Of a stretch of DNA of 64,000 bases, positions 26,738 to 34,620 are shown piece by piece (positions within the stretch are counted from its first letter, which is position 1; each line of letters starts with the position of its first letter). The stretch covers positions 496,001-560,000 of the forward strand of contig NZ_NPKN01000002.1 in NCBI RefSeq assembly GCF_008329435.1, written 5' to 3'. This stretch comes from Rhodanobacter sp. T12-5 (GTDB taxonomy: Bacteria > Pseudomonadota > Gammaproteobacteria > Xanthomonadales > Rhodanobacteraceae). The notes under the pieces were generated by a model. It ran no database searches. It was not told where the DNA came from and saw nothing but the letters and a program-made list of their open reading frames with translations. The position numbers were made by a program, and so were the translations under genes.

Positions 26738-27214
26738 ATGCATGCACAGCAAGGCAAAACGAATATCACGGCGATCGTCGTCATCGTGCTCATCGTGGCG
26801 ATCGTCCTCATCGCCTTGCCTTTGTGGCGCAATCACCGGATTGCCGGTCACGTGAGTGAAGCACTAGGCGCCACCGATGCGGCGAAGGTCGCAGTGACGG
26901 AGGCCGCCACCGTTCACGGTGGACTGGAGCATGTCAAAGCCAGTGAACTGGGGTACAACACCGCCGCCTCGGTCAGCCCTTACGCGGCACGCGTCAGCGT
27001 TGCCGACGGCGGGCGAATCACCCTTGTCACCAAGGGCACCGGTGCAACCCCGGATATCCAGTTGTTGCTGACCCCAGAGCAGGGCCCGACAAGCGCCATC
27101 ATCTGGATTTGCAGCATCCTCGTGGGAGAAGCCGATTCGGTCCCCGCCAACTGTCGCAAAATGGCGGCGACGAAAGTGCCAGTTTCGACGGCGCCTGCAG
27201 CAACGGCGCAGTAG
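26738..27214 (+). CDS. Pilin-like protein lacking the prepilin peptidase site
   Basis: A 158-residue protein. It aligns with pilin copy 2 over its length: SEALGATDAAKVAV matches SEALTVTDGLKADV, and the C-terminal WICS...ANCRK matches WLCS...QTCR. But the leader motif is lost: where copy 2 has G|FTLIE this has N-ITAIV, so Gly-1, Phe1 and Glu5 are all missing. Only the C-terminal cysteine pair is kept. It should stay as a single-pass membrane protein with a pilin-like head. ATG 26738 has GGAG six bases upstream. It sits between the two TMTC-like genes; its role is unknown. Confidence 0.75.
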   Translation: MHAQQGKTNITAIVVIVLIVAIVLIALPLWRNHRIAGHVSEALGATDAAKVAVTEAATVHGGLEHVKASELGYNTAASVSPYAARVSVADGGRITLVTKGTGATPDIQLLLTPEQGPTSAIIWICSILVGEADSVPANCRKMAATKVPVSTAPAATAQ

Positions 27215-27413
27215 CCGCGCCTTCAAGCCCGAAAGCTCCTCCTGACGTCATGCCGGCGGACACCGCTTCGACCCCGCCCGCTGCTCGGGCCGCGCTCGGC
27301 GTGAACGGGCGGGAAGTCTGGCTGCCCTCCACGCAGGCACATTCGGATATACCTCATACATTCATACATACTTGTCTGCAACAGCCCCATCTTGTTGCCC
27401 GCGAGTGAGCCGA

Positions 27414-29429
27414 ATGATCCATGCCCAAAGGTTCCGATTTTCCGGTTCGGGACTGTTTCTGCTGTCGCTCGTCCTGGTCGTCGCCATCTATTGGGCCGGC
27501 CTCCAGGGCAGCTGGCTGTTCGACGATTACCCGAACATCGTCGACAACCACGCCATTCAAGTGCACGACGCCAGCCTTTCGTCGTTAGTCGGCGCCGCGC
27601 TGTCCTCGCCGGCCAGCGAATTCAAGCGACCACTGGCTTCGCTGAGCTTCGCAGCCAACTATCTCGCCAGCGGCCTCGACCCATACTGGATGAAGCTCAC
27701 CAATCTGGCATTCCATCTGTTGAACGGACTGCTGGTGTTCCTGTTGACCCGGGTGCTGCTGCGATCGGGCCATGCGACCACCGAAGCGCGATCTGGCGTA
27801 GTTGCTGCCCTGGTCGCCGCCAGCTGGATGCTGCTGCCGATCAACCTTACCGGCGTGCTCTATGTGGTGCAGCGCATGGAGAGCATGGCCAATCTGTTCG
27901 TTCTGCTGGGCCTGATCGGTTATGTCGTGGGGCGTCACAAGATGCTGGCGCTGACTGCTCCTTGCCCGCCCACCTCTGGAGAGCTCGGCTGGACGCACCT
28001 CTCAACCGGCAACCGAGGCTTCATCCTCTGTCTGGTCAGCGTCACTATCCCGGCGGCCTTGGGCATCCTGGCGAAGGAGACGGCGGTGATGCTCCCGCTG
28101 TATGCGTTCCTGATCGAATGGTGCTTGTTCGAATTCGCGCGCGCCGGAGACACCGCTCCGGTTTCGACATCCGAAACACCAAAGGTCGAACACCGCGACC
28201 GGCGCATTGTCGTGCTGTTCCTGCTCGTTCTGGCCATACCGATGGTGGCGGGGCTGGCATGGCTGCTACCCGGCATCATCAAGCCGGAGGCTTGGGTCAC
28301 CCGGGACTTCAGCCTGACCACCCGCCTGCTCAGCGAGACACGCATCATCGTTGATTACATCGTGTGGACGTTGTTGCCGTCACCGGATGCGCTGTCGTTC
28401 TATCACGACGATTTCCTTATATCGACGGGGCTGCTCACGCCGTGGACCACGCTGGCAAGCATCGCGTTCCTTGGTGCATTGCTCGGGCTGATGATCTGGC
28501 TGCGCCGACGCGTACCGTTGGCCGCACTTGGCATCGCACTTTTTCTTGGCTGCCAATTGCTCACCGGCACCATCCTGCCGCTGGAGCTGATCTACGAACA
28601 CCGAAACTACTTCGCCAGCTTCGGGTTGATGCTGGCGATCGTGCCGCTGCTTGCAGCACCGCGTAATGAGCCGTTCGCCCTGCCTCGCCACTTGGCGCTG
28701 GGCGGACTGCTGGCGTGCTGGACAACCTTGACCGCCTTCACCGCCTACGCCTGGGGCAATCCGCTGCGGCTTGCCGAGGACCTCGCTTCGCGCGCGCCGC
28801 AGTCGCCACGCGCTCAGTATGAACTGGGACGTACCTACATCATCTACTCACACTACGACCCCGGATCGCCGTTTACGCAACTGGCCTATGCACCGCTGGA
28901 AAAGGCTGCCTCACTGCCCAACTCTTCGATCCTGCCGCAACAGGCACTGATCTTCATGAACTCCCGCATGAAGCTGCCGATCAAGGATGCATGGTGGGAC
29001 AGCATGATCGCCAAACTGCGGATGCAGCCACCTGGCGTACAGGACGAGAGCTCTCTGAACGCCCTGACCCAATGCGCAAGCGAACGACATTGCGACCTGC
29101 CGCGTGACCGGATGACACAAGCGTTCACCACGGCGCTATCACACCCCAACCCGAGCGCCCGCGTAATGGCCACGTATGGAGATTACGCCTGGAACGTGCT
29201 CCGCGATCACGTCCTCGGCGAGCGAATGACGGCCGAAGCTGTGCGGGCTCAACCCAGTGAGCCTGCCTACCAGATCACCTTGGTTCGCATGTTGGTTGCC
29301 CAAGGTCGCAGAGCTGAGGCCAAAAAAGTGATGGAACAGCTTATGACCTTGAACACTGGTGGACGTTTGGACAATGTTCTGACCGAACTTCACGGATTGC
29401 GAGGCATGAAAGAAGGAGCAGACAGGTGA
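27414..29429 (+). CDS. TMTC-like multi-pass glycosyltransferase (GT-C fold) with C-terminal TPR-like region, copy 2
   Basis: A 671-residue paralogue of the gene at 24638 with the same landmarks: first-loop FDDYPNIVDN, then FKRPLASLSFAANYLASGLDP, the LAFHLLNGLLVFLLTRVL helix and IYEHRNYFAS. About ten membrane helices follow, then a ~200-residue soluble helical tail ending with TPR-like repeats (AYQITLVRMLVAQGRRAEAKKV). The acidic pair in the first loop is kept, so both copies could be active. ATG 27414 is preferred (GAG upstream; TM helix follows). It probably acts on pilin or the adjacent pilin-like protein; this is inference from position. Confidence 0.75.
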   Translation: MIHAQRFRFSGSGLFLLSLVLVVAIYWAGLQGSWLFDDYPNIVDNHAIQVHDASLSSLVGAALSSPASEFKRPLASLSFAANYLASGLDPYWMKLTNLAFHLLNGLLVFLLTRVLLRSGHATTEARSGVVAALVAASWMLLPINLTGVLYVVQRMESMANLFVLLGLIGYVVGRHKMLALTAPCPPTSGELGWTHLSTGNRGFILCLVSVTIPAALGILAKETAVMLPLYAFLIEWCLFEFARAGDTAPVSTSETPKVEHRDRRIVVLFLLVLAIPMVAGLAWLLPGIIKPEAWVTRDFSLTTRLLSETRIIVDYIVWTLLPSPDALSFYHDDFLISTGLLTPWTTLASIAFLGALLGLMIWLRRRVPLAALGIALFLGCQLLTGTILPLELIYEHRNYFASFGLMLAIVPLLAAPRNEPFALPRHLALGGLLACWTTLTAFTAYAWGNPLRLAEDLASRAPQSPRAQYELGRTYIIYSHYDPGSPFTQLAYAPLEKAASLPNSSILPQQALIFMNSRMKLPIKDAWWDSMIAKLRMQPPGVQDESSLNALTQCASERHCDLPRDRMTQAFTTALSHPNPSARVMATYGDYAWNVLRDHVLGERMTAEAVRAQPSEPAYQITLVRMLVAQGRRAEAKKVMEQLMTLNTGGRLDNVLTELHGLRGMKEGADR

Positions 29430-29449
29430 GGTCCATGACGCATCCCTGC

Positions 29450-30391
29450 TCACTCCCCAACACACGATTTGTGCAGCAGCAGATAAGCGCCGCAGGTTGC
29501 ACGATCCGCGGCCTCGATATGACGAAAGCGCTTCGCCAGGCGTTGTGACTCCGGCGCCCGTTCAATCCGTACACAACGGTGCTCCATGAGTCCGGCTATT
29601 GCCGCCAGAGTACGATGCGCCCGAAGCGGCTGCCGATTCAGCAGATAACCGCGTCGCCCGACAAACAGCGCCCATAGCCAATCCGGACAGGCCCAATGAC
29701 CATCCCATGCCCGGAACAGCGAGTGCGAGCGGAAGTCTATCTGATGTGATGCATATCCACCTGCGCGCAGCCATCTCGTCGTTGCCAGATAGGATGCTTC
29801 CAGGTCGGAAACGTGCTCCATCACCGCATTGGACAATAGGAAGTCGATCGAACCGGCGTCCGCCCCACCCACCCGCTCCCAAGGCGTGCGATAGTCGATC
29901 ACACCCGGATCCGGGCATTCCCCACTTACTATTCGACGCAACCAAGCGACACGTTCTACGTTCAGCCCATCGCGCAGACGTTGTTCCCCAATCAGCTCGA
30001 TTGGGAACGCACTGCTCTCCAGATCGAGAGCAATTTCCGGGAAAATATCCCTGCCCGGAATGGGTGCGCGACATATGAACAACGTCACCAAATCATCGAA
30101 CACACGCAGGTTGTTAGCTCGATCCGCGTGAACCAAAGCATCCAGCGCCACGTACCGTTGAGCACCGCTAAGCAGCGCCGCGAGCCCAACACCGATGGAG
30201 TCACCTGGACCAAGCTCTGCCACGACCGCCGGAAATTCCTGCATGCCTCCTTGACGCGCAAGCACCAGGTGTCTGAGCCAGATGCAATAGCAATATTCGG
30301 CCGAACTGGTACCCCCAGTCCCTTTGTACAAGGAATCTGGAACTCCCGGCAAAAAACTAAGCAGCCCGTAGGACAACTGTCTAAAATTCAT
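29450..30391 (-). CDS. Class I SAM-dependent methyltransferase-like protein
   Basis: A 313-residue cytoplasmic protein. AELGPGDSIGVGLAALLSGA is motif I of a Rossmann methyltransferase, preceded by a ~60-residue N-terminal part, and FLLSNAVMEHVSDLEASYLATTRWLRAGG carries the post-I region. It belongs to the glycan cluster by position but is transcribed convergently with the TMTC-like gene (20-base gap) and divergently from the flippase. A sugar O-methyltransferase is the likely role; the substrate is unknown. Confidence 0.65.
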   Translation of the reverse strand: MNFRQLSYGLLSFLPGVPDSLYKGTGGTSSAEYCYCIWLRHLVLARQGGMQEFPAVVAELGPGDSIGVGLAALLSGAQRYVALDALVHADRANNLRVFDDLVTLFICRAPIPGRDIFPEIALDLESSAFPIELIGEQRLRDGLNVERVAWLRRIVSGECPDPGVIDYRTPWERVGGADAGSIDFLLSNAVMEHVSDLEASYLATTRWLRAGGYASHQIDFRSHSLFRAWDGHWACPDWLWALFVGRRGYLLNRQPLRAHRTLAAIAGLMEHRCVRIERAPESQRLAKRFRHIEAADRATCGAYLLLHKSCVGE

Positions 30392-30442
30392 CGGTTCCCC
30401 ACGTTTTTGAGACGACGGACGATTCCGTAACAGCCGGCATAA

Positions 30443-31726
30443 ATGTCATTATCGCTCACTCGCCATTGGTCAATCTGGATGTCAATCGCACAAATCAAAC
30501 AGATGGTATCGTGGCGTCCGGGACAACTCGCACGTAACACAGCACACGCAAGCGGCTGGAACATTCTGCGGATAGCGCTGCAGGCAAGCAGCCTGATCCT
30601 GATGGCGAGGATTCTTGGTGCCGAAGGCTACGGCAAACTGGCTGGCACAGTTGCTCTCTATGTCACCTTCGCGCAATTTGCGGGATTAGGCAGCGGCATC
30701 GCATTGGTGCGACATCTCGCACGCGCAGGCGAGCTCCACGCGCGTATGTCAGCAACACAACGCACCTACCTTGCGACCGGTATGGCACTATTCGTGCTGA
30801 TATGGCCGCTTTCGATCTTGACTCTGGGCGGAACGCTGAGCCCAACGACTCTCGCTTTTCTCGCCTGCGCGGAATTGGTGGTTGCTCCTATGCTGCTGCC
30901 ACTCGCATACCGACATCAAGCTGAGGAGAACATGTTCCTGTCGGGAGCGATTCTGACGCTCGCTCCGTTTGCACGCTTCCTCGCGGTGCTCTACGCACTG
31001 GTAGCACAGGTACATGATGTGGCCGCCTTTGCTCCACTGTATCTTGGCTGGCTCACCATCGTGGTGTCTGGCGCACTATGTTTTGCATGGCCGCGCGGTG
31101 GTGATATGCGACAGAGGCCATCACTGATCGCCACGATACGCGAAGGACTACCTTACGTTATCAGCGGGGTTGCGGTAACAGCAGGCGGCGAACTGGACAA
31201 AACTATCCTGCTTCGCTCCGCGGGTGGTGCGCTCGCTGGACAGTACGCCGCAGCCTACCGAATCATGCAGGCGATGACACTACCCGTAAATTCATTGATC
31301 ATGGCGGTCACCCCACGTCAATTTGCTGCCAGTGGTCCGGATCATCGCCGGCAAAGGAAGTGGCTTTTCGCGACAACAATTCTATATTCAACAATCGCCG
31401 CAAGTTTCTTATGGCTACTCGCGCCCTACGCCTCCTTAGCCCTAGGGAACGAATTCCAGGAATCAAGCAAGCTGTTAAGATTTCTATGCTTAGTGATTGT
31501 CACCAACTCGGTGCGCCAGGTCGTGGTGATGCTGTTAACCACCGGCGGCATGCAGGCCGCTCGGAATGTTGTGGAAACAGGAGCCGTTGTCGTTTCCGTT
31601 GCGGCGATGCTGATATTGATTCCAATTTTTTCCATCGTCGGTGCCATCACCGCTCTTATCGGCGCAGATGGGATTGCAATCTTATTCGGCCTATACTCGT
31701 TGAGAAAAAAGGACAATACGGCATGA
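30443..31726 (+). CDS. Oligosaccharide flippase (Wzx/MATE-MOP superfamily)
   Basis: A 427-residue polytopic protein of the polysaccharide transporter family. The N-terminal ARNTAHASGWNILRIALQASSL and LMARILGAEGYGKLAGTVAL is the usual Wzx start, and about 12 hydrophobic helices follow. It should move an undecaprenyl-diphosphate-linked glycan to the periplasmic face. An alternative start at 30479 (MSIAQIK) is possible. No Wzy-type polymerase or WaaL/PglL ligase is encoded nearby, so the flipped glycan may be used directly by the TMTC-like enzymes or by a ligase elsewhere. Confidence 0.85.
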   Translation: MSLSLTRHWSIWMSIAQIKQMVSWRPGQLARNTAHASGWNILRIALQASSLILMARILGAEGYGKLAGTVALYVTFAQFAGLGSGIALVRHLARAGELHARMSATQRTYLATGMALFVLIWPLSILTLGGTLSPTTLAFLACAELVVAPMLLPLAYRHQAEENMFLSGAILTLAPFARFLAVLYALVAQVHDVAAFAPLYLGWLTIVVSGALCFAWPRGGDMRQRPSLIATIREGLPYVISGVAVTAGGELDKTILLRSAGGALAGQYAAAYRIMQAMTLPVNSLIMAVTPRQFAASGPDHRRQRKWLFATTILYSTIAASFLWLLAPYASLALGNEFQESSKLLRFLCLVIVTNSVRQVVVMLLTTGGMQAARNVVETGAVVVSVAAMLILIPIFSIVGAITALIGADGIAILFGLYSLRKKDNTA

Positions 31727-31745
31727 CGCGTCATAGCCAGGATTA

Positions 31746-32435
31746 ATGTTGATGGAACAGAGAAAAATTTGGCGCCACTATCAGACAGCTCATCCCGAAT
31801 CATTTTCGGGCGCCGCTACACGTCTCCACTACCTTTCGCGGCAGCTACCCTTTAGGTCTCTTGTGCTCAATATCGGCGTTGGCTCTGGACAATTCGAGCG
31901 TATAGCTAGCGACCAGGGGCATCGCGTGATCAGTCTTGATCCGGATGTCTTATCGCTGCACCTGGCTCGCGGTAGCAATAACATCAATTCGGTCGCTGCT
32001 CTTATACAAAATCTGCCTTTTTCAGATTCTTGCATCGATGCGGTCGTGGTTTCTGAAGTAATAGAGCACCTGGATAACGACACTCTGGGAAACGGCCTTA
32101 TTGAAATTCGACGCATATTAAAGCCGGGAGGCATGCTTCTTGGTACAGTGCCGTTCGACGAAGATCTCAAGGCATCAGAAGTCATCTGTCCTCATTGCGG
32201 CACATTGTTTCATAAAGTTGGCCATGTTCAATCCTTCAATTTAGCATTCATGCGCAGCGTGCTAGAAAATCAGTTTGAAAACATTACTGTCTACAAGCGC
32301 GCCTTCATGAATTCACCTCAGTTAAGACCATCAAAGAAATTCATTGCCTACATTCGTAATTTCTTGGTACTAGGCGGCGTTCTCACACGAGAGACAACGC
32401 TGGTCTTCAAGGCATCAAAGCCAAATCCGGATTGA
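31746..32435 (+). CDS. Class I SAM-dependent methyltransferase
   Basis: A 229-residue Methyltransf_11-type enzyme. Motif I is LNIGVGSGQFERIA, motif II region ISLDPD, and the post-motif is VVSEVIEHLDNDTL and RILKPGGMLLGTVPF. A short CPHCGTLFHKVGH stretch (about 144-156) with a Cys pair and His may bind zinc. Base composition is clearly AT-richer than the surroundings, as in the next gene, pointing to horizontal origin. It follows the flippase by 19 bases. Target sugar unknown. Confidence 0.75.
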   Translation: MLMEQRKIWRHYQTAHPESFSGAATRLHYLSRQLPFRSLVLNIGVGSGQFERIASDQGHRVISLDPDVLSLHLARGSNNINSVAALIQNLPFSDSCIDAVVVSEVIEHLDNDTLGNGLIEIRRILKPGGMLLGTVPFDEDLKASEVICPHCGTLFHKVGHVQSFNLAFMRSVLENQFENITVYKRAFMNSPQLRPSKKFIAYIRNFLVLGGVLTRETTLVFKASKPNPD

Positions 32436-32461
32436 GTATTTTCTAAGATTGGTTACCAACA

Positions 32462-33559
32462 TTGGTCAAGGACAAAAAAAAACTTACTTTCTTTCTACCG
32501 GATTTGTCAGCCGGAGGGGCCGAGCGCGTGCTGCTTGCGATCTCCGGCGAAATCGCAGCGCGCGGTCACCGCTGCGACCTCGTGACCGCACAATCTGGCG
32601 GGCCATGGCAACATGCGGTGCCTACTGGTGTTCGCCACGTATCACTGGAGAGCACCAAGCCGTTGCACTCAGTGCTCAAACTTGCCCGCTATCTAAATAA
32701 AGAACGCCCTATGGCGATACTTTCGTCCGTGTTTTCAGCCAACTTTGCAGCATTACTTGCGTGTCATTTATCCACATCGAAAACTCGCTGCATTGTACGC
32801 GAGGCCTACCGCGCCGGTGAAGAAATTAAGGCCCCGTCCACGGTCACCACGTACGCCAATAAGGTAGCGCTGCGCGTGCTATATCACCGCGCCGACGCAG
32901 TCGTCGCTCTTTCGAGCGAACTCGCGGCGCATATAGGCGATATGGCACATGTTCCAGGAAACCGAATTCACGTGATACCAAACCCGCTACTCCCCTCCAC
33001 AAAAACTCTAACAAGCAAAATCCGCACACCTCGCCTTGACGGAGTTCCGATAGTCTTAGCCTGTGGCAGACTGGAGTTGCAGAAGGACTTCGCCACGTTG
33101 CTACAGGCTTTCGCACTCGTCCGCGCTCACAAACCCTCACAATTGGTCATTCTGGGCTCGGGTTCACAATTAGGATCGCTTAAATTGCTTTCGGCACGTC
33201 TTGGCATTGAGGATGATGTGCACTTCGCGGGGCACGCCTCGAATCCACACGAATGGATGCGTCATGCGGAAGTGTTCGTATCTACCTCGCGATGCGAAGG
33301 TTTCCCGAATGTCTTGCTTGAAGCACTAGACAGTGGCTGTCAAATTGTCAGCACAAACAGCTCGGATACGGTAGCCGAAATTTTAGATGGAGGGCGACTA
33401 GGCACTATAGTTCCAGTGGGAGATGCATTGGCGATCGCGCAATCCGTGGTAGAAATTCTGGACGGAATTCGAAAGCGCCCGTCCGCTACTGAGCATTTAC
33501 GCTCATATGATCTTTCAACGATTACAGACCGCTACTTAGACGTATTGTTGGGTAATTAA
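32462..33559 (+). CDS. Glycosyltransferase family 4 protein, TTG start
   Basis: A 365-residue GT-B enzyme. The N-terminal domain has FFLPDLSAGGAERVLLAIS; the C-terminal nucleotide-sugar domain has ACGRLELQKDFATLLQAFA, VILGSGSQL, DVHFAGHASNP and the donor motif STSRCEGFPNVLLEAL. No in-frame ATG exists between the preceding stop (32444) and the family start, so TTG 32462 is the only sensible start and no clear ribosome site precedes it. A run of nine A residues begins 12 bases after the start. The gene is AT-rich. The sugar is not predictable. Confidence 0.85.
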   Translation: MVKDKKKLTFFLPDLSAGGAERVLLAISGEIAARGHRCDLVTAQSGGPWQHAVPTGVRHVSLESTKPLHSVLKLARYLNKERPMAILSSVFSANFAALLACHLSTSKTRCIVREAYRAGEEIKAPSTVTTYANKVALRVLYHRADAVVALSSELAAHIGDMAHVPGNRIHVIPNPLLPSTKTLTSKIRTPRLDGVPIVLACGRLELQKDFATLLQAFALVRAHKPSQLVILGSGSQLGSLKLLSARLGIEDDVHFAGHASNPHEWMRHAEVFVSTSRCEGFPNVLLEALDSGCQIVSTNSSDTVAEILDGGRLGTIVPVGDALAIAQSVVEILDGIRKRPSATEHLRSYDLSTITDRYLDVLLGN

Positions 33560-33633
33560 ATGCGTCAGCCCTGAGTGGATTCTTTCATGACGATCGCAAT
33601 TTAAATCCTAATTGGACTTTTCTGACTTATACC

Positions 33634-34620
33634 ATGAACCCTAACCACTCAAGGTTTGCGGATCCGGCTGACGGTTTACCGCTGAGTAAATCCGGCAACA
33701 GTCTGTTTGCCCAAAACAGCCAAAGTTATCCGATTATCCGTGAAATTCCGCGCTTCGTATCGACCGAGAATTATGCGCAGGCGTTCGGGGAACAATGGAA
33801 CCGGTTCCCGAAAACACAACTGGATTCGCACACCGGAATTCCTCTCTCGGAAGAGAGACTGGCCAGATGCATGCAAGGCAGGCTTCCAGAGGTTGCCGAT
33901 CGGCGAGTGCTTGAGGCAGGCTCAGGTGCCGGCCGCTTTACCGAAATTCTTCTCAAGTACGGGGCGCTGCTTGATTCGTTCGATTATTCCTGCGCGGTCG
34001 AGGCCAATGCGGCCAATAATGGCTCATCCGACAAACTGACACTAGCGCAGGCGGATATCCGTCACATTCCCTTTCCGAAAAACACCTATGACTTTGTAGT
34101 TTGCCTTGGTGTGCTTCAACATACTCCCGACCCAGAGCAAAGCATCCGTTCACTCTGGAGCATGGTGAAGCCGGGCGGGAGCTTGGTCATCGATCATTAC
34201 CGGTGGAAGCTCAGGAACTTCTTGCCGCCGCCGCTGGGTGTAGCTGGCCTTCTCTATCGACGATATTTTTTGCGGCTGCCAAAAGGTCGGCAATTCGACG
34301 CCGTCAGACGGGTATACGACTTCTGGTTCCCTTGGGTGTGGCGCTTTCGTGAATCGAAGGCGATGCAGTTTCTCCTTAGTCGATTCACGCCGATCGTCTG
34401 CTACTACCCTCACTTCGGGCTCAGGGACAAGCAGATGTATTACGAATGGATGCTGCTGGATACTCATGATGCGATGACCGATGTATTCAAGCATCGGCGA
34501 TCTCCTGCAGCTATACGTAAGACGCTGAAAGAATTAGGAGCGTGCAACATCCGAGTCACCACGGGAGGCAACGGTGTCGAGGCATACTGTGAAAAGTCGC
34601 TTGAAGCAGGCCCGGCCTGA
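33634..34620 (+). CDS. SAM-dependent methyltransferase with N-terminal Trm112-like segment
   Basis: A 328-residue protein. Residues ~5-45 (RFADPADGLPLSKSGNSLF, then YPIIREIPRFV) resemble a Trm112-type zinc-ribbon without its cysteines. Motif I EAGSGAGRFTEILLKYG (about 92-108), QADIRHIPFPKNTYDFVVCLG and WSMVKPGGSLVIDHYR define a class I methyltransferase. The C-terminal ~130 residues are not recognised. The stop overlaps the asnB start (TGATG). Such fused forms are common in O-antigen and exopolysaccharide clusters. Confidence 0.75.
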   Translation: MNPNHSRFADPADGLPLSKSGNSLFAQNSQSYPIIREIPRFVSTENYAQAFGEQWNRFPKTQLDSHTGIPLSEERLARCMQGRLPEVADRRVLEAGSGAGRFTEILLKYGALLDSFDYSCAVEANAANNGSSDKLTLAQADIRHIPFPKNTYDFVVCLGVLQHTPDPEQSIRSLWSMVKPGGSLVIDHYRWKLRNFLPPPLGVAGLLYRRYFLRLPKGRQFDAVRRVYDFWFPWVWRFRESKAMQFLLSRFTPIVCYYPHFGLRDKQMYYEWMLLDTHDAMTDVFKHRRSPAAIRKTLKELGACNIRVTTGGNGVEAYCEKSLEAGPA

